Below the pieces are notes generated by a model. The model was not told the DNA's origin and did not search any database. It worked only from the letters and a program-made list of their open reading frames with translations. 15,086 bases of DNA from Coprinopsis marcescibilis (taxonomy: Eukaryota > Basidiomycota > Agaricomycetes > Agaricales > Psathyrellaceae): NCBI GenBank assembly GCA_004369085.1, contig ML210526.1, forward strand, positions 1 through 15,086, given 5' to 3'. Made by a program: the position numbers and the translations under genes. Shown piece by piece: positions 1 through 8,120 of this stretch; the first letter of the stretch is position 1, and each line of letters begins with the position of its first letter.

Positions 1-227
1 ATCATTCTGCGTTCTGTCTTCTTCATTCCTCCCCTTGCCGTACTGTATCTTTCCTCTTGCTTTTTTAAAGTCGTTGGAGTGGTGGCTTTGGAGTTGGGCT
101 TCCGTGAGGCTCGTCCTTCAGCAGCTTTAGATTCCGCTTTCGCTCCATTTTTTCATCGAATACCACTAACTGACCTTTGCCTTTCTCCTCCCATCCTCAT
201 CGCGCCCTTTCAAATCAGCCAGTATAG

Positions 228-336
228 AACGTGCACGCAATCGGCGACTGCTCCGGCGGCCTCGTGCTAGACGCGTCTGAACTCGGGCTGTGCAACCTTG
301 GGCTCGCAGACGTTGACGCCTTTAACGACGTCGTGG
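228..336 (+). pseudogene. Amidohydrolase (YtcJ-like) exon remnant, copy A
   Basis: This single exon encodes NVHAIGDCSGGLVLDASE and about 18 further residues. It matches the VHAIGDRANG metal-site block of the YtcJ-like amidohydrolase family. The acceptor reads AGTATAG before AAC and the donor is GTGCGT at 337. Positions 1-227 are the end of the preceding long intron, which aligns with 7450-7686 in copy B. The conserved GDRANG core is altered to GDCSGG, so the loop after the metal-binding His has lost usual residues. Downstream exons for the C-terminal half cannot be found before gene 1 at 1608. The upstream part of the gene lies outside the window. I read it as the 3' remnant of a decayed gene, but cannot exclude that the upstream exons are intact. 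Confidence 0.62.
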
Positions 337-1607
337 GTGCGTTTCTCTTATGGATTTTCTTATAATCTTGGTTTTGATTTTACTTATGGTGTACTGGCGC
401 GATATCTGGTTCTGGTTCTCGTTTTAGTTTTTTGTTGTGACATGTGTTTTGGTGGTTTGGTGTGGTGGGAGAGCGGACTGGCCTCTGGCGCGATGTATAT
501 ACCCCACAAGGGCTCATGTTCGCATCGGGTCAATCGTTGTTCTTCGTTCTTCGTTCGTTGCCCTTGCGATTTCTTTGGCTATTTTACACCTCGTGGTCTG
601 GTATCGTACCCCATCCCCGGTTCCTGCTGGTCGGGCCGGGGAATGTGGTGGTGCGATCGTGCGATGAGGAGGGGGCATGTGCGTGCTATGGACTCTCTGC
701 GTCCTGGGAGCCTAACACGGGATCTGCTGTGCGCTATGGTGGGCAGGGGCGCGATGTGCGGCGGTGGAAACGGTGGGAAGGTATGTATGTTCGGCTGGAG
801 GGGCACCCATACTGATTATTCATATCTGACGACATCCGCGCCTCGGTACAAGAGGTCTGCGGGTCCCAACACCGGCGATTTGGGGTAGTTGTTGGCGGAT
901 ATGGTTGAGAGGGGCATAGGCCGTCCATCGCCGTGCTCGTTTGGGAACGGTCACCCAGTGACGTGGATGGTCAACGCGAGAGTGAACTCAGGCGGGCTAC
1001 TCTCGACCATGAGCAGGGATGCAGCTGTGGTGAGTGCATCTTGCCTACCCGTATTCGCTGGGTGCCGAAGATGGCTAACCCAAACTCGCAGATGCTCATT
1101 GTGAGCCCTGAGAGAAACAGCCCAGCAACCACGACGATCGCTTCACTCACGACTTTGAAGAGGGCTGAAAATCAAACTCCCAGTTCTTCGGGATACTTCA
1201 CTCTCTGGGAGGTCGAGGCAGGTGCCAGAAAAGCAGGCGACAAACATGCTCTTGCCCCTGCATGGCCGCAACTGTATGTCAGCGAATCCTGTGTTAATTA
1301 TTGCACTATATTGTCCAGTTTTCCGGCCCTCACAATTTATTTATCTTCTTCACAAGTTCAAAATGCGGGTTTTAAACGTGTTGATGCGCTCAAGATGGGC
1401 CAATCTCCACTGTATCTAATGCTGTTGGCAAAATTGCACCAAACGTTTCGGTTGCAGGCACGTATCGAAAACACATTGAGTACTATTTTTATCCTGATGC
1501 CGCACGCTGTGCACGAGGCACATTCCTGTTTTAGTCACTGACGAAGCTGTTGGACGTCTGCGAAACACACACTCTCTTCGAACCACGACCTTTGTATTCA
1601 GCCATCC
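337..1607 (+). other. Degenerate spacer between amidohydrolase remnant and microexon gene 1
   Basis: No convincing complete gene is seen here. Positions 337-671 align with 7796-8120, about 680-806 with 11010-11134, 815-850 with about 12181-12215, and 890-1607 with 12415-13137, so this is copy A of the duplicated cassette without copy B's extra DNA. A conserved intron-like segment lies at 1030-1091 (GTGAGT ... GCTAAC ... CGCAG) and its counterpart is 12569-12631. The exon before it reads ERSPSDVDGQRESELRRATL in copy A but has a stop in copy B, so it is probably a gene remnant. The last 500 nt are shared by both cassettes and presumably contain the promoter and 5' leader of the microexon gene. 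Confidence 0.5.
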
Positions 1608-4600
1608 ATGCAGACACCGCCGCAGACTCCAAAGCCCATTCTCAAGCGACTCTTCTCTCGATTCAATACGACTTTCCGCAGGAAGAAAGAACGTCCTGCA
1701 ATCAGTACTTTGATTTCGGAATCGACACATGTAAACACCCAACTTGCTGGTCCTCGAGCGATTGAGAGCGGAAGTGGATCGAAGGGCGTCTCCTTTGGAC
1801 GAAGAGTGCTGCAAACAGCGACCGTCGTTGCTGACATAGGTGCATCAGTCGCTGAGGCGGTACCTGGAGGGACGATTGCCAAAGGGGCGTTGGAAGCGTT
1901 TTGCAAGGTGCTCAAAGTCGTTGAGGTAAGAGGCATTGCTGCGAAACTTCCAAAACCTTCCGACGTCCTGACGACATTCGTGTAGCTCAATCTCCAGAAC
2001 AAGGAAGATGTGGATGACCTGCGCAGCAAAATCGAAGAATTGGTGGATCACCTATCCGAGTCCACGATTCCAGTGGGAGATGTTGCGTTTGAAGCTCGAC
2101 AACGTCGGCTTGTTAGGTGTGTTTCGATATTCCCCAAATGATCACTTATATACCTTTCTGTACGCTGCGCAGGAAACTACGCGCAAAGGCAGAAGAACTT
2201 GAAGAGTTGTTGGATGACCCTTGCGCGAAAATCAGATCCCAAGCGATCGCTCAAGCGATTACCGCCTGCTTCCGCGATGTCGAAGCCTTCAAGATGGATT
2301 TCCTGGTAGGTTTTCGTCGAGTCCCGCTAGCACTCGTTTGAGAAATGAACCAGCTCATGGTCGCTCAACACCAAATGCGAAGAAATGATTTTCTGGTGGC
2401 GGAAATGGCTAAGCAGACCGCGGCGTTGGAGGTCTTTGTTGAGCTGCACCAGTCGGGACCATCTACGCGGTTCCTGGCAACTGTTAAGGTCATGGATCCT
2501 CTGGGGCGCCCGCACATGGTTCCAAGGGAGTTTGTGAACGCCTTCAAGGTATGTGACATCCTTGACGAGGCTTGTCGTAGGTCTTAATGCCTGTACTCAC
2601 TCATCAATAGAATCTCGGCCAATATATCCTCGATGAATGGTCCGATAATCCCTCTCTTCAGGGGATACTAGCTCCCTATATTGCGGAGGGTAGGTATGAC
2701 CTGACTGTCAACAGTGGTGAGACTATCACAGAGATCGCAACTGGCGATGTACCATATGTTGCTGAACCAAACGAGACCATTGTGATGAGTGTTGTAAAGA
2801 TTAGCAGCAGAGTGCTTGGGAAGGAGTGCATTCAATGCGGTAAATCTGTCTTGCTAGGCCGGCATATTTGGTAAGACCCGCTCAACATGATGGATCCTCC
2901 ATCTAGTACTTTGTTGCTTGGCTCATAGCAGACAATAGCCTCAGTGGGCATCAAGCTCAGGACCTTGGGATGAATGAACTATCCATTGCATCATTGGACA
3001 TACCAAACGAGGACCACACAGTGGAAGCAATACTAGCCAACATGGTAGTAAAATATTGGGTATGAATTCCTTTGGTTTGTTATGTCCAGTTATAACTTGG
3101 TGCTGATCAATGATGGAAACTGTTTCATGTGGCTGATTCACAACATTTGATCCCCCTCATAGTCGGTGCGTATGACCTTTATGCTATCTTCCTGCCTTGC
3201 TGATCCCTATGTTTGTTTTACCTTATAGGAGGTATGTATTTGACCTTGATGCTATACATATTCCTTCCTTACTGATCCTCCATTTGTGTTCCACCTCATA
3301 GGGGGTGTGTATTTCAGCTTGATGCCATATATATTCCTTGCTGATTCTCTATTTGTGTTCCATGTCATAGCCAGTGTGTATTTGATCTTGAGGCTATCTT
3401 CCTGCCTTGCTGATTCCCCATTTGTGTTCTACCTCATAGATGGTGTGTATTTGACCTTGATGCTACATTCCTTCCTTGCTAATTCCCCATGGTTGTTCCT
3501 ACTTATAGGTGGTGCGTATTTGAGCTTAATGCTATAGTCCTGCCTTGCTGATTTCCCATGGTTGTTCCACCTGGTAGGATGTGTGTGTTTGAACTTGATG
3601 CCATGTTCCTTCCTTGCTAATTCCCCATGCTTGTTCTACCTCATAGTTTGTGTGTATTTGATCTTAATGCCATATTCCTTTCTTGCTGATTTTCTATGCT
3701 TGTTCCATCTCATAGCTGGTGCATATTTGATCTTGATGCTATCTTCCTGCCTTGCTGATTTCCCATGCTTGTTCCAACTCTTAGCGGGTGTGTATTTGAC
3801 CTTGATGCTATATTTCCTGCCTATCTAATGCCCCATATTTGTTCCACCTCATAGGTGGTGTGTATTTGACCTTGATGCCATATTCCTTTCTTGCTGATTT
3901 CCCATGCTTCTTCCACCTCATAGGCAGTGTGTATTTTAACCTTGATATTATCTTGCCTTGCTGATTCCATATGGTTGTTCCACCTCATAGAATGTGCGTA
4001 TTTGACCTTGATGCCATATTTATTTCTTGCTGATTCCCCATGCTTCTTCCACCTCATAGCAGGTGCATATTTGGTCTTGATGTTATATTTCCTGCTTAGC
4101 TGATTCCCTATGTTTGTTCCATCTTGTAGATTGTGCGTATTTGACCTTGATGTCTTCCTTCCTTGCTGATTCCCCATTTGTGTTCCAAACATCCACCTTG
4201 ATAGCCAGTATGTATCTGATCTTGATGCTATATTCTCTACCTTGCTAATTCCCCATATTTGTTCCACCTTATAGAAGGTTATATTTGACCTCAATGCTGT
4301 ATTCTTCTTTGCTGATTTCCCATTTGTATTTCACCTCATAGGAGGTGCACATTTGACCTTGATGCTATACCCCTTCCCTGCTGATTTTACATGGTTGTTC
4401 TTCCTCATAGACAGTGCGTATTTGACCTTAATGCTATATTCCTTCCTTGCTAATCCCCTATCTACCTTATAGTTTGTGGGTATTTGATCTTGATAGCATA
4501 GTTCTTCCTTGCTGATTTCCCATATTTTTTCTACCTCATAGAAGGTGTGTATTTGACCTTGAAGCCACATTTCTTTCTTGCTGATTCCCCATGGTTGTTC

Positions 4601-4883
4601 CACTTTATAGGAGGTGTGTATTTGACCTTGATGCTATATTTCTTTCTTGCTGATTCGCCTTGTTTTTTCCACCATATAGCTGGTGTGTATTTGACTTTGA
4701 TGCTATATTCCTTCCTTTGCTGAATTTGGCACATTTATTGCTCATGATTATTTTAATTGGCAATTCTAGAGCATGTTTGTGGGCTATGTGAATGAGTTGG
4801 ACCCCACAGCCTCAATTACTGGTTGGGACCTGTCTTGGGATGATAGTTCTGACTTGTTTGACCTGCTTAGACTCCAACAATAA
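1608..4883 (+). CDS. Microexon-array gene 1: helical/ubiquitin-like protein with 23 predicted single-codon exons
   Basis: Predicted CDS: exons 1608-1925, 1986-2116, 2173-2305, 2354-2548, 2611-2870, 2939-3059, then 23 single-codon exons (3163-4682) and terminal exon 4770-4883; 446 residues. The ATG is kept in the paralogue at 13138. Residues 1-30 are basic. Residues about 63-194 are helical, with VPGGTIAKGALEAFCKVLK and a charged heptad-like stretch, resembling HeLo/MLKL-type adaptor domains of fungal NLR-like proteins (family inference). Residues about 237-322 resemble a fungal ubiquitin-like domain (VKVMDPLGRPHMVPREF; later GRYDLTVNSGETI). C332, C335, H344, C346 and H350 form a possible zinc knuckle across the exon 5/6 junction. 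Residues 387-409 come from the array and 410-446 are an acidic tail. Intron 1 is 60 nt with an in-frame TAG at its acceptor, so retention gives a 125-residue form. Exon lengths match the paralogue or differ by 9 or 12 nt, which supports real coding. A simpler rival model stops at TGA 3063-3065, just after exon 6. Confidence 0.8.
2939..3059 (+). other. Exon 6 of microexon-array gene 1
   Basis: The exon begins with the C that completes a Cys codon split with exon 5 (TG at 2869-2870). It encodes LSGHQAQDLGMNELSIASLD and continues to VEAILANMVVKYW. The acceptor is ACAATAG (ends 2938). The nearer acceptor CTCATAG would give an in-frame stop, so the later one is chosen. The paralogous exon 14478-14589 has the same phase and ending (VVVKYW) and is 9 nt shorter. 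It ends at TGG in phase 0, before donor GTATGA. This sets the reading phase of the array downstream. Confidence 0.8.
3060..4769 (+). repeat. Tandem array of 22 unit introns separated by 3-nt exons (array 1)
   Basis: Tandem units of about 69 bp are made of an intron (GTGTGTATTTGACCTTGATG ... CTGAT ... TGTTCCACCTCATAG) plus 3 nt. Predicted microexons (codon, first base): TCG 3163, GAG 3229, GGG 3302, CCA 3371, ATG 3440, GTG 3509, GAT 3578, TTT 3647, CTG 3716, CGG 3785, GTG 3855, GCA 3924, AAT 3991, CAG 4060, ATT 4130, CCA 4205, AAG 4275, GAG 4342, ACA 4411, TTT 4473, AAG 4542, GAG 4611, CTG 4680. The 22 inter-microexon introns are 59-72 nt, 13 of them exactly 66. All begin GT and end TAG; 17 contain CTGAT and 5 CTAAT at the expected distance from the acceptor. 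Leading intron 3060-3162 and trailing intron 4683-4769 are longer and partly unique. Donors are mostly GTGTGT or GTGCGT; weak-looking ones are GTTATA (4278), GTGCAC (4345) and GTGGGT (4476). The repeat itself is certain; splicing as described is predicted. Confidence 0.85.
4770..4883 (+). other. Terminal coding exon of microexon-array gene 1 (acidic tail)
   Basis: After acceptor GGCAATTCTAG the frame set by the array opens for 37 codons and ends in TAA at 4881-4883. The peptide starts SMFVGYVNELDPTASITGW and ends WDDSSDLFDLLRLQQ. It has seven acidic residues, one Arg, and Trp, Phe and Leu between them, as in short acidic amphipathic docking or activation peptides. An open frame of the right phase ending with a clean stop, directly after the last array intron, is independent support for the model. 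Its counterpart in gene 2 lies beyond the window, so conservation could not be tested. Confidence 0.72.
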
Positions 4884-5497
4884 CTAACATATGTCCAAAT
4901 CCACCAGTATGTCAATTTAATTTTGCTCTATCACTGATGTTTGTGGGATGGTTGACATGCAACATAGTATGGCTTGGATTGGGGTGGAAAGAGACAGTGC
5001 AGTTTCAAGCACATTGGAGTTGAGCAAGTCAAAAGCAAGTGCCAAGTTTATAGCAAACTCAGAAATGTTGGATTGGATTCAGGATTGGAAACGGATTGCC
5101 TGCTGCAGATATTCGGAGAAAAATATTTGTTACACAAAATATGCTACGTCATTTTGATGTCATTCATGCTTTTTATGCGCACTTGTTCGTCGTTCGACAT
5201 TTGCAAGCGCTATCTAATCTGGAGCGCAGCCTGACCAGTGACCGGTGACATGATACCACTTTTGGTATTTGCCAATGACCATCCAAAGACCATGGTTGTA
5301 CCAGAGTCATTTCACTAACTGGTGATAGTTGGTCATGTTCGAACCGGACATCGAGTGGGTTTCGGTGATCAGATTCGGGCGTTCCATTCGCTCTCACTTT
5401 CACTGTCACTTTCTTCCTGCTCGTTCACCGTGATCCACTCTCTGCAGGTTCGACGATAGACTCTGGACCGACCGACGCCACGAAACTAGAACGACCC
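4884..5497 (+). other. Intergenic region between microexon gene 1 and amidohydrolase copy B
   Basis: This should contain the 3' UTR of gene 1 and the promoter of the amidohydrolase copy. No gene, RNA or clear polyadenylation signal is recognised. The open frames here (4948-5157 and 4974-5234) have no recognisable motif and no second copy to compare. The stretch before 5498 is pyrimidine-rich, with CTCACTTTCACTGTCACTTT around 5391-5410, which is common in fungal core promoters. Confidence 0.5.
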
Positions 5498-7795
5498 ATG
5501 GCTGAAAAGACTCCAGCCAAATCTCACGAGGACGATGAACGTGGTATCACTGGAAATCCTGCGGCAGGCTCACAGCTAGTAGCGAAGAAACGGACGAAAG
5601 CTCTCGTCCTCGCCGTCATGCTCTCGCTGCTTACCCTCTACACCAACACCAGCACTGACCGCTACGAAGGCCTTGCGTTCGAGTACAACATCACCAACCC
5701 TCTACCCCAAGGCAGCTACGTGCTGTGCTCGGCGGAAGGAGGGACGAGTGGCGCATTACGTGCAGTCCAACCCGGATATCCTCGCTGATGAAGGTGGGAT
5801 TGTGGAAGGGTGGGGATGGGACCATGTGGCTTTTGAGGGCGGCAAGATGCCTACTGCTGTGCGTATCTCATTATGCAATGTCTATTCCCCCCTACTACTC
5901 TTATTCGTGCTGGCATTAGCTAACTATCGCATTGTTCCCCCCACAGTCAGATCTCTCCTCGTACCCAGTCTTCGCGAACCGCCAAATCATACTGTCGAGC
6001 AAGGACGGACACGCAACTTGGGTCTCGCAGGCTACGTTGGATGCGAATGGGCCTTACCCGGCTGACGTCGACGGGGGTGTTATCGTTCGGGATGCGCAGG
6101 GAAATCTTACAGGTGTGTTATTGGTTCTATTTTCTGCGTTACGTCCTTGTGTCTGCGATATGTTCTACGTTCTACCATCTACGCGCCCTATCCCCTCAAT
6201 TCTCGGCCTCGCTCTTATCTCCCAGTCACTCACTAATAATACATTCACTGACACACATTTAAAACTCTGCAGGCGTTCATCGACACGGCGATGACGCTGA
6301 TCAGGTCACCCGTTATCACCCCCCAGATGCAGCACAGGCGGTTCACGAACACCATACGCGACGCGCTCAGCTTCGGGTTGACGAGTTTGCACGATGCGGG
6401 GTTTATATTTCGTTGGATTTCTTCACTAGGTGCGTTCCGGCTTTGCTTTCGTGGTTGAGGCTGGCTTGCGTTGGATTTGCGATGAGCTTTTGGGTCGAGG
6501 GTTGGTCGAGGATAGTACCTCTCAGCTTCGTTCGCTACGTCTTGCGGAGGTCTAGGGTTCACGGTACCTCGCCTGGCATTCCGATATCCCTCTCCTTTGC
6601 ACTTCACTCTGCGATTTCCGTTTCCTGATTTCCCCATTTCCGTTTCCTGATTTCCGCTTTCCGTTTTCTGCCATCCACATCTCCAATATCCCTCTCCCCT
6701 CTTAGACAATCCAAACGCCACGCCGGCCTCCCACTACGGATCTATGGCATGTCCTTCTTCAACGTCTCCGCCATCGACGTCCACTCCTTCTCCTCCCCTC
6801 CCTCCCCCTCCTCGTCGTCCAACGAAGCCTACTGGGGCTCCACACGCCGGAAGGTCGACGATATGGACGGCGAGACGCGTCTGAGCTTGCGCAGCGTCAA
6901 GATTTTCGCGGATGGGGCGTTGAGGACTATGGGTGCTGCTGTGAGTAGTTGTGGTATTCACCTGTCTAACTGACAAACTGACGAACCCGTTCCCTCCCCT
7001 TTATGGACAGTTGTACGAACCGTACGCGGATGACCCGAGTACGTCGGGGAGCATGCGTCTTTCGGTGGAGGTCCTTAATGCGATCGTGCCACACTTTTTG
7101 GAGGACGGTTGGCAAGTGGTGAGTTTCTGTTTCCGTTTATTCGATACACTGGGTGCGCTTTCTTGGTTGGTTTCTTTGGGTTCAGTAGCAGTCAGTTGCC
7201 GGAGCGTTGATGTGGCGTTCCTTCGTTCGTCTGACGTCATTGCCTCGGGTGTTTGATCGGGATCTCGTTTGCTTTTGCTTTGCTTCCGCACCATCTCTCA
7301 CTGCTCTGACCCCTGCTCCTACCGCTTCTATATACTCCTGTTCTCGCGCTCCCTCGTTGTCGCCTCTGGCATAATCCAGACTCGAGACCGCCTTCCTCTT
7401 CCCGATGCCGGTCTATCATCCCACCCGCAACTCTAATGTGTCTCGCGACATCATTCTGCTTTCCGTCCTCTTCATCCCTCCCCTTGCTGTACTGTATCTT
7501 TCCTCTTGCTTTTTGGTAGTCGTTGGAGTTGGGTCTTCGGAGTTGGGCTTCTGTGAGGCTCGTCCTTCAGCAGCTTTAGATTCCGCTTTCTCTCCATTTT
7601 TCATCGAATACCACTGACTGACCTTTGCCTTTCTCCTCCGCTCCTCATCTAATACTCAACACGCCCTTCCCAATCCTCCAGCGAAGAAGGTGCACGCAAT
7701 AGGTGAACGCGCCAACGGCCTCGTGCTAGACGCATCCGAACTTGCGCTGCACAACCTCGGGCTCGCCAACTTCAACGACTTCAACGACGTCGTAG
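5498..7795 (+). pseudogene. YtcJ-like amidohydrolase, copy B, broken
   Basis: Exons follow the fungal membrane-anchored YtcJ-like amidohydrolases (metal-dependent hydrolases of the amidohydrolase superfamily). The start at 5498 gives a charged N-terminus and one membrane segment (ALVLAVMLSLLTLY), then YVLCSAEGG. Exons are 5498-5858, 5947-6114, 6273-6429, 6706-6940, 7011-7118 and 7687-7795. Family blocks in order: SNPDILADEG, EGWGWDH, ILSSKDGHATWVS, RDALSFGLTSLHDAG, LPLRIYGMSFF, SVKIFADGALRTMGAA, YEPYADDPSTSG, DGWQV, VHAIGERANG. Defects: near 5745 the protein jumps from CSAEGG to RVAHYVQSNPD with a frame change, losing the segment that should carry the first metal-binding HxH motif. One base is missing in the G run at 6398-6401, and the reading frame returns as VYISLDFFTR. 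The C-terminal half, after the VHAIG exon, is not found. The intron at 7119-7686 is unusually long (568 nt). Catalysis is very unlikely. A sequencing error could explain the one-base shift but not the missing segment. Confidence 0.82.
6614..6655 (+). repeat. Short direct repeat inside amidohydrolase intron
   Basis: Two exact 20-bp copies (6614-6633 and 6636-6655, period 22) of a pyrimidine-rich sequence, TTTCCGTTTCCTGATTT in core. They lie in the 276-nt intron between exons ending 6429 and starting 6706. This is probably replication slippage that lengthened the intron; no function is evident. Confidence 0.7.
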
Positions 7796-8120
7796 GTGCG
7801 TTTTTCTTATGTTTTTCTTGGCTTTGGTTTTACCTTCGGTTTCACTGGTGGGATATGTGGTTCTGGGTCTGGTCTTGGTATGTGTGAGATGTGTTTTGGT
7901 GGTTTGGTGTGGTGGGGAGAGCGCTCTGGCCTCTGGTGCGATGTATGCACCCCAAGGGCTCAGGTTCGCATCGGGTCAATCGTCGTTCTTCGTTCTTCGT
8001 TCGTTGCCCTTGCGATTCCTTTGTCTATTTGACACCCCGTCGTGGTCTGGTATCGTACCTCATCCCCGGTACTTGCTGGTAGGGCCGAGGAATGTGGTGG
8101 TGCGATGGTGCGATGAGGAG
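7450..8120 (+). repeat. Copy B of segment 1-671
   Basis: The sequence aligns nearly colinearly with 1-671: intron end, VHAIG exon, then an intron-like stretch containing GTTTTGGTGGTTTGGTGTGG and the GTATCGTACC(C/T)CATCCCCGG block. Similarity stops abruptly after GATGAGGAG (671 in A, 8120 in B). It marks one border of the extra DNA in copy B. The two copies show many substitutions and small indels, so the duplication is not recent. Confidence 0.85.

Noticed and set aside
298..888. 196-residue open frame and its overlapping frames after the first amidohydrolase exon
   Set aside because: The stretch aligns with copy B (7796-8120), where the frame is not kept, and it begins inside the exon remnant in the wrong frame. 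It looks like intron and spacer sequence.
933..1541. 202-residue open frame upstream of gene 1
   Set aside because: The corresponding copy-B sequence has stops and frame changes, and a conserved GT..AG intron cuts it at 1030-1091. It is at most a remnant exon followed by leader sequence.
3286..3828. Plus-strand open frames through the array encoding hydrophobic repeats
   Set aside because: They read straight through GT..AG introns with branch sites. Unit length changes shift the frame repeatedly, whereas the 3-nt segments keep phase with both flanking exons.
3821..4734. Long minus-strand open frames with a repeating IKVKYxxxMRWNN-type pattern, which look like a tandem-repeat protein
   Set aside because: They are antisense readings of the intron units. 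The frame is broken by non-triplet indels several times, the second array gives different pieces, and no start or promoter context is seen.
3163..4769. CRISPR-like array
   Set aside because: The repeats are about 66 bp with 3-nt gaps, in intron-rich eukaryotic DNA with no cas genes. Spacers of 3 nt cannot work as guides.
5233..5336. Possible inverted repeat (TGACCAGTGACC versus ACTGGTGATAGTTGGTCA), suggesting a small transposon
   Set aside because: The arms match only in part, no target-site duplication is visible and no second copy occurs in the window.
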